64,000 nt of DNA from Humulus lupulus (GCF_963169125.1 NC_084794.1:227475409-227539408), one strand, 5' to 3'; numbered from the stretch's first letter, positions 1 through 9,811 are shown. Notes: generated by a model from the sequence alone, not told the origin. Program-made: numbers and translations.

Positions 1-255
1 CTCACATACTCATGTCTTAGACTTATATGTCTAGACTTCTCATTAAAAATTCTAGCTAATGTGGCTTGTTTATCACCATTGGGATATTCCTCATGAAATC
101 CCTAAGCCATTTGGCCTCTTTTCCATTTGCCGCTAGAGCTATAAACTCATTCTCCATGGTTAAGTGAAATATACGTTTGTTTCTTTGAGCCCCAAGAAAC
201 CGCTCCTCCTTTGAGCATAACACCCAACAGATGGTGGAGAGATTGTCTCCCACAC
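1..255 (-). pseudogene. Ty1/copia RNase H remnant (copia-1)
   Basis: This is the C-terminal RNase H of a copia polyprotein read on the minus strand. The conserved block is readable: a segment like 'WVLCSKEERFLGAQRNK', then 'ENEFIALAANGKEAKWLR', then at the window edge 'EKSRHISLRH', which are the usual copia RNase H landmarks. In the family this domain removes the RNA strand during reverse transcription inside the cytoplasmic particle. The open stretch at 56-253 is bounded by stops, and the domain runs off the left edge of the window, so the 3' end and 3' LTR of this element are not visible. It continues upstream (higher coordinates) into the RT remnant. It is a broken copy; the family assignment is firm but the lineage within Ty1/copia is not. 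Confidence 0.85.
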
Positions 256-1352
256 TGGATATCCAACTTGTGTCAGAGTATCCCCCAAGTATCTTAGAAA
301 ATATTGGAGATCTAGCTTCTTGGTCCCCTCTAGGTACCCTAGATTTATCTCAATTTCCTTTCAATGTTCGATACTTGAAATGATAGTAAACCTACTTAGT
401 TTACTAACTGCATATGCAATATCCGCTCTAGTACAATGAGCGGCGTACATTAGACTCCTTAATGCACTTTCATACTCAAGTTGAGCCACTACTCTACCAT
501 TATTATTTTCAAGCTTTATGCTTGAATCAAATGGTATATTCGCCTCTTTGATTTTGAGATTACTAAACTTGTCAAGCACTTTCTCAACAAAGTGAGCTTG
601 ATTTAAGGCATAAACCCCTTGTTTCTTCTAACTTTTATACCAAAGAATGTATCGACCTCTTAAAGGTCCTTCATCTAGAAAGTGGAAGATAGAAACCTCT
701 TCGTTTTTATTATGCCTCTCATCTCATTACTCAAAATGAGCAATCATCAGTATATAGACACACCAAGATGACATAGTCATCACAAGTCTTAGAGTATAAG
801 CACTTATCCACATTATAGGTGTCTACACCCATCCAAAAATACGACTTCTCTTGCCATTATTTCGGTGCCTGTTTTTAAACCATATAAAGATTTAACAAGC
901 CTACACACTTTCTGTTCATTTCAACTTAAAACTAAACCTTCTGGTTGTTCTATATAGATCTCCTCAACGAGATCTCCATTTAGGAATGTCATTTTGACAT
1001 CCATTTGATGAACATAAGGTTATATATTGATGATAAGGCAAACAAAACTCTTTTTGTGGTTGTCCTAGCAACTGGTGCATACGTGTCAAAATAATCGATT
1101 CATTCCTTTTGTTTAAACCCTTTAGATACTCATCTAGCTTTGAAGGATTGTATATGCCATCAGTGTGATATTTCCTCTGAAATACCCACTTGCACACAAT
1201 TGGTTTTGAACCTTGTGGAAGGTCTACCAATTCCCATGTATAGTTTTACATAATTGAATCCCCCTCATCATTTATTGCCTCCTTCCAAAAAGCAGAGTCT
1301 CTCAAAGAAATTGCTTCTTGGAATATTTTAGGATCATCCTCAACTTGAAGAA
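256..1352 (-). pseudogene. Ty1/copia reverse transcriptase, degenerate (copia-1)
   Basis: Minus-strand copia RT in several frames. N-terminal part at 964-1230 has 'VDLPQGSKPIVCKWVFQRK', the start of the copia RT domain. Around 840-960 the reading 'EQPEGLV' and 'KVCRLVKSLYGLK' is the conserved mid-RT block. At about 745-756 the catalytic box reads YTDD instead of the usual YVDD. The C-terminal part at 361-579 has 'LEYESALRSLMYAAHCTRADIAYAVSKLSRF'-type sequence, typical of the RT/RNase H connection. Multiple stops and frameshifts separate these blocks, so no functional enzyme is encoded. Unlike copia-2 and copia-3 elsewhere in this window, this copy keeps the residues around the YxDD box without the shared 10-nt deletion. 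Confidence 0.85.
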
Positions 1353-2290
1353 TCATAGGATTTTGTATGTGACTTCTTCAAGTCTATCATAGATTATCTC
1401 TACTTGAGAACATTGCTTAATTGATCCCAACTCTTTAAGCTTTTGGGTTCTCCAAGGTAATATTGGTTGCTCATCAACCTTTGGATCTTTCTCTTTACGA
1501 GATTCTCCAACAAATGTGGGTTCTTGAGAGTTTCTATCACAATATAATATATTCTCAAAGAACTCCACTTCTCTTGATTCAATTATAACATTACACTCAA
1601 AGTCTAGTAGCCTATAGGCCTTGCTAGTTGAGGCATAGCCAACAAATGCACACTTTATGACCCTTGGTCCTAACTTGGTTCCTCTCCATAACTTATATTG
1701 AGATACATTGTTCTTTTTCAAAGGAATTTGATTCAATATATGACATGGATCAAGCAAAGCCTCACCCCAAAAATTATAACACAATTTAGCATGTAAAGGC
1801 ATAGAGTTATTCTTCTCAAGATAAGCCTTATTCTTTCTTTCAACTATTCCATTTTTTTGTGGAGTGTATGGTGCCGTGCATTCATGTATACTGCAATGTT
1901 GTTCACAAAATACATTAAAATCATTTAAAAAGTATTGACCACCTCTATCACTTCTAAGAGTCTTTATTTTCCTTTCCAATTAATTTTCTACTTCAGCTTT
2001 ATAGATTTTAAATACATTAAAAGCCTCATCCTTACTCTTAAACAAATACACATAAGTATACCTAGAGCAATCATCTATACAAGCCATGAAGTATCTATTT
2101 CATCCTCTAGTCAACATGTCATTCAATTCACATAAATGACTATGTATTAAATCTAGCAAGTTTGAACATCGATCAACACTTGAAAAAAGTTTCTTTATCA
2201 TTTTAGATTTAACACATAATTCACATTTATCATGCTCATTCACACCACTATTAATCAATCAACATTTTAGAGCTCTTTTAATTATGCTAT
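1353..2290 (-). pseudogene. Ty1/copia integrase (copia-1)
   Basis: Minus-strand integrase core. The largest open piece (1353-1979, 208 aa) begins 'MERKIKTLRSDRGGQYF', holding the second catalytic Asp in the SDRGG motif, and continues with 'TPQKNGIVERKNK', which holds the catalytic Glu, then 'KCAFVGYASTSKAYRLLD', the conserved C-terminal block. The first Asp region and the upstream linker lie at 1980-2290 in a broken frame. In the family the enzyme inserts the cDNA into host DNA. The order with respect to the neighbours (GAG-pre-integrase at higher coordinates, RT at lower) is the canonical copia order PR-INT-RT-RH. Stops outside the core make this a pseudogene. Confidence 0.88.
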
Positions 2291-2677
2291 AACCTAATGA
2301 GCAAGTCTATTATGCCATAAGGCAATAAAATTAGAATTAACCACATTGCAAGATTTAGATGCCCTATCATTATTGTCACTATTAAGAGCACAAAGTTTGA
2401 TCATTCCATGACATGTATAACCCTTTCCCACAAATGTGCCCAATTTAGTCAAAGTTAGTTTACTAAATTCAATCACCATTTTGATACCAGATTTTCTCAA
2501 TAGACTTCCACTCATAATGTTTCTAGTCATATTGGGAACATAGAAAACATTAGTTAGAGTCACTTTCTTTCCATTAGTGAAGCACACATCAATGCAGCCC
2601 CTTCCAAGTACTTTTGTTCTCTTTTCATTTCTCATTGGACTTCAAGTCCCACCTTTGCACTTTCAAAAGTTTTGAAA
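2291..2677 (-). pseudogene. Ty1/copia GAG-pre-integrase segment, cut by the gypsy insertion (copia-1)
   Basis: Minus-strand segment with 'NVFYVPNMTRNIMSGSLL' and 'LWHNRLAH', the GAG-pre-integrase zinc-binding region that follows the copia protease. The reading frame stops at position 2677, where the LTR of a gypsy element begins. The coding sense resumes beyond position 32617: there the protease text 'WWYDTCATIHATYDK' runs up to the other side of the insertion, and the short sequence tgaaa is present on both sides (2673-2677 and 32618-32622). Protease and pre-integrase of one copia element are thus separated by about 30 kb of later insertions. Confidence 0.88.
2673..2677. other. Left target-site duplication (tgaaa) of the gypsy locus
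   Basis: The five bases tgaaa precede the TG of the LTR at 2678 and recur immediately after the terminal CA of the LTR ending at 32617. A 5-bp direct repeat is the normal footprint of a Ty3/gypsy integrase. Confidence 0.85.
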
Positions 2678-3108
2678 TGTAGTGTCCCAAAACTCTTACT
2701 TAGCAATATAGTAGTAGTAGTTAGTAGTAGTTTGTAGTATGTTAGTTTCCGTGGATTTTGGTTGAAGATGGGACTTAGTTGGAAACTCATAGCAACAATT
2801 ATTGATTTTATAAGTTTAACCTATGGTTTAGAAATATTAATTATAACATAAGGTTTGGTTAATATTGCTAGCCCTAGAAATATTATTTATTATAACCTAA
2901 GGTTTAGATAGAATTATTAAGAATGCGACACTTGTCATAATCATGTTTATTAAGGATTTAAGTATTTTTTATGAATAGTTTTATTAAGAGAAAGATCTAG
3001 AAGCTCTAGAACCTTCCAGCAGCTGTTAGGATCACGCTTTGACTAAGTCAAAGTTGTTTAATCAATTCAAAATATGCTAAAAAAGTGCAAATACGTGTTT
3101 GATATATC

Positions 3109-3254
3109 AACGTATGAAGATATATCGTAGCTTTAGGGGATGATATATCACCTACGGGAGATACGGAAAATACATCGACTTCGCACGAACGAACGAACAG
3201 GGCTCGGGATATAGGTCTAGGCGATGTATAGCCTAGGGTAGGCGATATATCACC
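3109..3254 (+). repeat. Near-palindromic word cluster in E1 LTR (GATATATC type)
   Basis: Within about 150 bp the words GATGATATATCACC (3140-3153), a GGCGATGTATAGCC-like word (about 3220-3233) and GGCGATATATCACC (3241-3254) recur, with GATATATC also near 3100-3125. The idealised word GGCGATATATCGCC is a perfect 14-bp palindrome. The cluster lies 185-330 bp upstream of the TATA box, that is, in U3. Confidence 0.7.
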
Positions 3255-3438
3255 CCTGGCATATATTTTTGGAAGCTTAAGGTTTTTTAATTTAAAAAAT
3301 AGCCTTAACCACTTGGACCTGCCTTTGAACGATTTTGACCGAGTTTTGGGCATCTGCTGAATGAAAATTCAAATCTTTTTCATTTTATATTCATTTATTT
3401 ATTCATCCTAAAAGGGGTTAGTTTCACTCCTAGAACTC

Positions 3439-3446
3439 TATAAATA
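3439..3446 (+). promoter_or_regulatory. TATA box of E1 LTR
   Basis: TATAAATA about 760 bp from the LTR start. The same box occurs at the same LTR position in the two complete minus-strand copies. It marks the U3/R boundary region of this family. Confidence 0.65.
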
Positions 3447-3899
3447 TGACCTAGAACTCAGCCATTTCCTTCATTCTTAAAGCATTCTTCAGAGCCTCCA
3501 AGCTGCTAAGATTACTATAGAGAGAAACACTTGGATTTTTGGTTAAAATATTTTCCAATCCAAGCTTTTCTAAACTCTTGGGAAGTGAGATATAGTGTTA
3601 TTTCGGTATCAAGGTGTAGATCAAAGATATAGTTATCCAAGGTATTCCTATCCTTAAGTTCAGTTTTTCATAATTCTTTAGTTTTCTTTTATTTTCTTTC
3701 AGATCCTAACTCTTGTTTATGATTCTTGGTTAGGTGTTTAAGTTTCTTCTTTGATGGTTTTTACTATTGATTTTAGGAGTTTTCCCAAATCCCGTTATTG
3801 TCTCCATATCCTGATTTTTGGTAAGGAAAATAGGTTAGATTATATGTGTTTATATGTTTATGTAATGATATGTTTTATGCTATGATATGTATATGTATA

Positions 3900-4145
3900 A
3901 ATATGTTTTGTAGTTGCTTGGGCATATGACTTGCTTAGATAGCAAGCCGAAAGAATTTATGTTATAGTCGCTTGGGCATATGCCTTGCTTAGATAGCAAG
4001 CCCCTAGAATTTTTATCATTTTCATGGTTTAGAGTTATGATTTACCCTACCTCGATTAGTAGACAGAGGACCTAGATGGGTTATCATATACTATAGTTGT
4101 GATCTAACCTACCTCGATTAGTAGACAGATGACCTAGATGGTTTT
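3900..4145 (+). repeat. Tandem repeats with TTGCT...AGCAA hairpins in E1 LTR
   Basis: Two 54-bp units each contain CTTGCTTAGATAGCAAG (3930-3946 and 3984-4000), which can fold into a 6-bp stem. They are followed by two further units of about 60 bp containing CTACCTCGATTAGTAGACAG (near 4050 and 4110). The E1 3' LTR has the same arrangement at 31857-32090. Confidence 0.7.
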
Positions 4146-4268
4146 ATCACATACCATGTTAATGAGTTAATGACCATTAATATTGTAGTCCTATATGATA
4201 TACATTTTTATAGTCATATGTTTTATAGTATATGTTTATGATATAGTCTTATGTTTATGATTTATGAT

Positions 4269-5544
4269 ACAGATCATTTATTATTGAGGATAGAAACCTG
4301 ACCTGTGACCACCTTATTGCTAGCATCAGCCTCTCCTTGGGTTAAGGCAAAAACCCTGGCAGGAACCATCTTATCCTCCTTTTTCCCCTCTGACTTGAGC
4401 TGAGGACATTCTTTCTTTCAGTGTCCCTCTTGAACACAGTTGTAACATCATTTGGTGTTTGCCCGGCATTCCCTAGGATGTTTCCTTTGGAACTTAGCAC
4501 ATGGCGAGTACTATACATAACCCGACCTACTTCCTCCATTATTTGTCTGTGCCCTTTTATCGTTGTCGAGCTGTTTGTTGTCAGGATGCCTTCTTTTCTG
4601 ACCATTGTTATTGTTGTTGCTGGATTGATTGCTATTGTTGTGGTGGTTGTTCCAACTTGTCTGAGATTGACCCTGCTGTCTAGGCTTAGGCTTACTGGCT
4701 TCTTCCTTACTAACATTAGCCTGCAACCTTTCTACTTCTATTGCCATCTCTAGAACGTCGGCATAAGTAGTGTTTCTTGGGTTTGCTAACTTAACCCCTA
4801 GCTCGATCTTCAATCGAATTCCTCTAACAAACTTAGACACCCTCAGATAGTCAGTTGGAACCATTTCCGGTGCGAACTTAGCCAAACGATCGAACTGCCG
4901 AGCATACTCTGCCACTGATAAACTTCCTTGCTTTAGGCCAGCTAACTCCTCAACTCTTGAAGCGAGTACAGCCGAATTATAGTAATTTTTGTGGAACAAC
5001 TCCACAAATCGGGTCCAAGTCATAGTGGCAACATCATGCGTTTGCTGGACCAAATCCCACCATATTCTAGCATCTTTCTTGAGCAAAGATGAAACACAGG
5101 ATATGCGGTCCACGTTGCTGAGGTTCATGTGTGTCAGGATTGGCTCTACGTTTCTTAGCCACTCTTCTGCCTCGAAGAGGTCTATAGTTGCTTCAAAGTT
5201 CTTTTCGGAACATCTCATAAACTGGCTCCATATGCTATACAAGATATGGCGCATCCCCCATATGGACCAACTTGTTGGGGTGCTGTGGCCATTTGTTGTG
5301 GCCGTGGCTGCGGCTACGGGGGAGGCTAAGTCTGGGGCTAAGCCTGTTGTCGTTGTTGCTGCAATAGTTCCTCGACTTGTTGTAGCAGTCTGGAGATCTC
5401 CGCAGTGTTGTCAGCTGGTGGCGGCGGCGCGTTGCGGTTGGCAGTAGCACGCACTCCCCTTCTGCGAACCGGAGGGGCTTCATTGTTCACCGGAGCAGTG
5501 TTGGAGGCATTTCCGTTGGTGCGAGCAGATCTTCAGAGCAGCAT
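4269..5544 (-). pseudogene. gag of Tekay-type internal A, truncated and broken
   Basis: Minus-strand gag of the same gypsy family as internal B. The start ATG is at 5544-5542, but codon 4 is TGA where copy B has CGA (Arg), a C-to-T change. The capsid region at 4511-5254 is partly open and shows 'AEEWLRNVEPILTHMNLS', 'ARIWWDLVQQ', 'LFHKNYYNSAV' and 'VAEYARQFDRLAKFAPEMVP', the plant chromovirus gag block. It ends in an Asn/Gln-rich tract before the zinc knuckle region and stops at about 4269, where it abuts the truncated plus-strand E1 LTR. Protease, RT, RNase H and integrase are absent from this copy. In the family, Gag forms the cytoplasmic particle shell. Confidence 0.85.
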
Positions 5545-6040
5545 TGTAGCAGAGTTCTAACAGTTGAGAGAAACATGCCAGAACTTTACCCTAATATGCT
5601 TTAAGGAAAAAACTTAATCTAAACAAACTAAACTCGGACCTATTAATTACGACTTCTTATGAAAATTATATAAGTCTTCTTTATTATTAGTGTGGGTCTC
5701 TATACTTAGAAAAGTAAGACATCTTTATTTTCTAAGTCTGTTTCTAATTATCCTATATGACTTAATTCTCAGGCTCGAAACTCATCTTTGTTCCAAAGTT
5801 ATCCATATTGAGGGAGGGCTGGGATCAGTAAAATCGTTCCCACTACTATGGCCCCCTAACTCTCAATATAGAAACTTGATTCATTGATTTGTATCCACCC
5901 TCACCGAACTTAGTCATTATTTATTTTATTCATCTTCACTCATACATGATAACAAAATAACCATGATATTAATTTGGAAAAGAAAGTTTTCTCTATTTAC
6001 AACCATAAAAGAAAACAAATAATTAAAACAAATAATGAAA

Positions 6041-6517
6041 CTAATTATTATAAAAATCAGGATCTTCTATATCTGATCCTTCATCTAGCATATCATCATT
6101 TAACTCCTCATAGTCCTCATTATCATGCGCCTCAAAATGCCCTCGAGGAAGGTTCGTAAAAATTCTATGCTTTTGCTCATTTGTAAAATGAAATTCCAAT
6201 TTTGAAGTGAACCTAATTAAGAGAAAATAATATCTCATTGCTACCGACAATTCATCTTCATTATCCATTGTTTCCCATATCTTCTGTAAGGCTGTTGTTA
6301 TAGTATGATAATATCTAAATAGTCTAATTACTAAAACGTATTTCTTCGTTGCTCTCATCATGATCTGCTTAGATTCTTGGAGGTGACCTATTTCTCTATG
6401 GAACAAAACCAGCCTTCGAGTGATTCTTTCTAGCACTCCTACGGTGTTTCTCTGTTCTCTAATTCTTTTTAAAGACTTAATGGCTCGGATATCCTCATAG
6501 GTCAATTCTCCGTTCAT
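6041..6517 (-). CDS. Leader ORF (158 aa) between primer site and gag, copy A
   Basis: An uninterrupted minus-strand ORF lies downstream of the primer-binding site and upstream of gag, in the same direction as gag. The protein starts 'MNGELTYEDIRAIKSLKRIR', has a basic central part ('ERITRRLVLFHREIGHLQ', 'VIRLFRYYHT') and a strongly acidic tail ('DEGSDIEDPDF'). I see no signal peptide, membrane segment, zinc knuckle or catalytic motif and do not recognise the family. Homologous ORFs occur at the same place in two other copies (16258-16717, frameshifted; 44008-44374, 3'-truncated). A GTAAGT donor-like site about 75 nt upstream and a TTTTAG just before the ATG suggest a small leader intron. Counting by eye between copies A and C gives roughly 22 replacement and 6 silent changes, close to neutral expectation, so these copies show no purifying selection since divergence. 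It could be a captured gene fragment or an accessory retrotransposon protein. Confidence 0.6.
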   Translation of the reverse strand: MNGELTYEDIRAIKSLKRIREQRNTVGVLERITRRLVLFHREIGHLQESKQIMMRATKKYVLVIRLFRYYHTITTALQKIWETMDNEDELSVAMRYYFLLIRFTSKLEFHFTNEQKHRIFTNLPRGHFEAHDNEDYEELNDDMLDEGSDIEDPDFYNN

Positions 6518-6656
6518 TCTTAATTGAAAACATAAAGACTAAAATCGTTAGCTATACTTATAATTATTAATAACTATAACTTAAACACTTACTTGGCGGT
6601 CAGATTCGGAGCTTTGAGTGTGTGTATCGAGGAGAACTTCATGCGGATGAACCGTT

Positions 6657-6670
6657 GCTCTGATACTAAC
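6657..6670 (-). other. Primer-binding site, internal A
   Basis: Next to the LTR end, the minus strand reads GTTAGTATCAGAGC, one base different from TTGGTATCAGAGC seen in the sister copies. This matches the 3' end complement of plant initiator Met tRNA. The G-to-A change would weaken but not abolish priming. Confidence 0.75.
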
Positions 6671-7146
6671 TGTAATGACCCAACTATTCTAAACTTGGAC
6701 CATTAAAAACTACTATACTAATCTTAAGAAAAACTTACATACAAAATAGTCATAACTTTATTAAAACTGTAAAACCATGGTTAAAATACATAAAATTCAG
6801 TTAGGATATGGGATCCCATTGTTTAAAAATAAAGTAGAACGTAACTTAAATAAATTGGTTACAAAATTTAAGCGTGGAAAAATACATAGAAAATATGATT
6901 GAAAGACTTAAACAACTTCATCCTCGAATCGTTCACGCAGCCCACCGATTCCATTCTACATCAATACACATTCCCAAGCTGCCAAGAACCTTCCCACCGC
7001 CAAACTATTTTCCTGCACATATAAAACATAAAGGAATGAGCCTAATGCCCAGCAAGGAAAATCTACTACAAGCATGAACATAATCATACACATAAACTAT
7101 GAACATATATCATATACTATAACACATAATTCTAACCCATGTACAT

Positions 7147-7320
7147 GGTGACTATTGGGGTTTGCTAACTAAGCAACTATCGGCCTCGTACTATAATGAG
7201 GTTTGCTAGTTAAGCAACTATAAGCCCCAAAAACATATAACTATTGGGGTTGCTATATAGCAACTATAAGCCCCAAAACATAAACGTGATAGGGTTTGCT
7301 ATATAACAACTATAAGCCCC
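7147..7320 (-). repeat. Hairpin-forming tandem repeats in shared LTR
   Basis: Four units of about 40-55 bp each contain a TTGCT...AGCAA stem: TTGCTAACTAAGCAA (7162-7176), TTGCTAGTTAAGCAA (7203-7217), the perfect palindrome TTGCTATATAGCAA (7250-7263) and a decayed TTGCTATATAACAA (about 7277). The stem bases are preserved while loop bases vary. The E1-type LTRs have a different unit with the same stem at the equivalent place. Confidence 0.7.
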
Positions 7321-7877
7321 AAACGTACATATATCATAACACATAAATTCATACTATAACATAATCATAACACTTTTATATAAACATAACACATAACACA
7401 TAAGAACTATCCTATTTTCCTTACCAAATATACTGGGATGAAGAGGACAAGGTTGGGATTTTGGAACTCTCCTAAAACCATAATTGAGAAATATGAGTAT
7501 TCTAAAAGAAAAAGAAGAAAGGAATGAACTAAACCATCGAAAAGATACTTACCAACAAGAACCTCAAGTTCAAAGAACTTAGATGCCTAACCAAGAATAA
7601 AGAATACTAAGTTAGGAATTGAGTAGAGAAAAACTATAAAACTAATGAAGCAATATTGAAAAGAACTAAGAATAAGAATACCTTTGAAATTGCTATACTA
7701 GAACTACACCTTGAAACTGAAATACACTATAAACCTTACTTCCCAAGTGTTTGATAAGCTTAAGATGATAAAGCTTATAACCTCAACCCAAGTGTTTAAC
7801 ACTCTAAAGTAAACCTAGCACCTTGTAGAATTCTGAACTCAGCTTGATGAATGAAGAAATGGTTGGGTACTAGGTCC

Positions 7878-7885
7878 TATTTATA
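7878..7885 (-). promoter_or_regulatory. TATA box of shared LTR
   Basis: The minus strand reads CTCTATAAATAGG, about 770 bp from the LTR start, the same position as in the E1 LTR and in the LTR at 44511-46524. Confidence 0.65.
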
Positions 7886-8066
7886 GAGTTCAAGAATGAA
7901 AAGATCTTCATTTAGCTTGAATAAAATAATGACTTTTTAATTGAAAAACATTTGAATAATCGTTCAGAAGAGGCTGAAGACTCGGTAAAAAAGATTCTGG
8001 ACTTATCAAGAGGTTAAGGATTAAAATGAGCTCGATTTCAAAATCATTCAAAATTTATGCCCTAGG

Positions 8067-8206
8067 GCCGATATTTCGCCTACCATAGGCAATATATTGC
8101 CTGGGCTCATATGCATGAGGCTCGTCGAGGTGTTCGTGTGAAGTTACGTGTTTTTCGTATCCCCGTGCGGCGATATATCACCCCCTAGAGCTGCGATATA
8201 TCGGCA
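8067..8206 (-). repeat. Near-palindromic word cluster in shared LTR
   Basis: GCCGATATTTCGCC (8067-8080), the perfect palindrome GGCAATATATTGCC (8088-8101), GGCGATATATCACC (8169-8182) and CTGCGATATATCGGCA (8191-8206). The cluster is 182-328 bp upstream of the TATA box on the minus strand. Most departures from GGCGATATATCGCC are C/T or G/A changes at CpG. Confidence 0.75.
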
Positions 8207-8653
8207 TACGCTGAAATATTATACACATAATTACACTTTTTCAGCCTAATTTGAATTGAATAAACAGCCTTGACTAAGTCTTTTAACGATTTCAAAGCTG
8301 CTGGCAGACTCTAGGATTTTCAAATATTACTCTTAATAAACTTATTCCTCAAAAATACTTAATTTCTCATTAAACATATACATGACAAGTGTTAATATCT
8401 TATTGGGTGTATCTAAATCTTATAGTATAATAATTATCATCTTCATAATCAGTCGTATTAATCAAACCTTAGGTTATAATTAATATTCTTAAACTATAGG
8501 TTAAACTTATAAAATCTACAAGTGTTGCTATTAGTGTCCAACTAAGTCCCGGCTCGAACCAAAATCCACAGTAATAAATATACTACAACTACTACTAGCT
8601 ATTACTATTACTACCACTATCAAACTAGCTAAGTAAAGTTCTTGGACTCTACA

Positions 8654-8668
8654 ATTCTCCCTTACTAA
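8654..8668 (-). other. Polypurine tract of internal B
   Basis: The minus strand reads AGTAAGGGAGAATT immediately before the LTR start, after the integrase end. This is the position and composition of a plus-strand priming tract. Confidence 0.7.
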
Positions 8669-8689
8669 AAAGAATTTCGTCCTCGAAAT

Positions 8690-9811
8690 TTACTTACCAA
8701 ATAATTCTGGATACCGGCCTTGCATGTCCTCCTCCAACTCTCATGTTGCCTCCTGTTCAGAACTATTACTCCATAGGACTTTGACTATAGGAATATTTTT
8801 GGACCGTAATTGCTTCATCCCTTTATCTAGGATGCTAACCGATCGTTACTCATAACTCAAGTCTTTCTGGAGTGCTATCGTATCGTACTTGAGGACGTGA
8901 GATGGATCTGACACATACTTGCATAGCATTAAGATGTGGAACATGTTGTGGCTATTTTCTAGGGCTGGCGGTAGGGCTAATCTATATGCAACTACTCCCA
9001 CTTTGTCCAATATCTCAAAAGGACCTATAAATCGGGGACTAAGCTTGCCTTTATTCCCAAACCACTTCACACCTTTCATAGGAGATATATTTAGGAAGAC
9101 TTGATGTCTGACTTTGAATTCCACATCGCGTCGCTTGGCATCCGCATAGCTTTTTTGATGGCTTTGAGCAGCAAGCATACGCTGTCTAATTAGCACTACT
9201 GCTTCTTGAGCTTTTCTAACAACTTCGGGATCGAGAAGCTGCCTTTCTCCTACTTTGTCCCAATGCAACGACGATTTGCACCTTCTTCCATAAAGCAACT
9301 CATAAGGCGCCATGCCGATCATTGACTGGTAGCTATTGTTGTAAGAGAACTCTATCTGCGGCAAGTACTTATTCCATGATCCTTCGAAATCAAGTACACA
9401 AGCGCGCAACATATCTTCTAAAATTTGAATCGTATGCTCGGACTGACGGTCTGTCTGAGGATGAAAAGTTGTACTAAGACTTAAATTAGTACCCATGGCT
9501 TGCTATAAACTTCCCCAAAATCTCGATGTAAACACCGATCCTCTATCAGACACTATTGTCTTGGGGATTCCGTGCAACCTTACTATTTCTTGGACATAGA
9601 TGCCTGCATATTGGTCTGCCGTGTATGAAGTCTTAACAGGCAGGAAATGAGCTGACTTGGTTAGTCTATCTATTACTACCCAAGGGAAATCATGCTGCTT
9701 GTTCGTTCGTGGAAACCCTGTCATGAAATCCATGGCTATATCATCCCACTTCCATTCTGGTACGCTAAGCGGTTGTAATAAGCCTGTAGGCCGCTGATGT
9801 TCTACTTTCAC
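8690..9811 (-). pseudogene. Tekay-type integrase with chromodomain-like tail, internal B
   Basis: Minus-strand integrase in two open pieces (9503-9811 and 8846-9496) separated by one stop just after 'SRFWGSL'. The core shows the first Asp in 'MDFMTGFPR', the second in '[16 protein letters not shown]' and the Glu in 'DRQSEHTIQILEDML'. The C-terminal part has 'GKLSPRFIGPFEILDKVG' and 'HNMFHILMLCKYV', then, past another stop near 8846, a segment ending 'IPIVKVLWSNSS' and 'RYPELFGK', the tail characteristic of Del/Tekay chromoviruses, where the chromodomain-like end directs integration. All three catalytic residues are present, but the stops make this copy defective. Confidence 0.88.

Larger units (their letters stand above)
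2678..4268 (+). repeat. E1 5' LTR, Tekay-type gypsy, 3'-truncated
   Basis: The sequence starts TGTAGTGTCCC and matches the LTR at 31357-32617 and, as reverse complement, those at 6671-8653 and 44511-46524. A complete family LTR is about 1.98-2.01 kb; this one stops after about 1.59 kb, where it joins minus-strand gag sequence of another copy of the same family. It contains a TATA box (3439-3446), a cluster of near-palindromic 14-mers upstream of it and a pair of hairpin-forming tandem repeats downstream. It lacks the family's terminal region, so no primer site follows. Confidence 0.85.
6671..8653 (-). repeat. Complete Tekay-type LTR shared by internals A and B (1983 bp)
   Basis: Reading on the minus strand it starts TGTAGAGTCC and ends GGTCATTACA. 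On its upstream side (above 8653) is the purine tract and integrase end of internal B, so it is the 3' LTR of B. On its downstream side (below 6671) is a primer site and leader of internal A, so it is also the 5' LTR of A. A single LTR serving two internal regions is a tandem arrangement, as expected from LTR-LTR unequal recombination. It holds a TATA box, a palindromic-word cluster and a hairpin repeat array. Confidence 0.9.

Noticed and set aside
3439..3446. TATA boxes of LTRs as host gene promoters
   Set aside because: Each sits at a constant place inside an LTR copy, and no host gene follows; they are element promoters.
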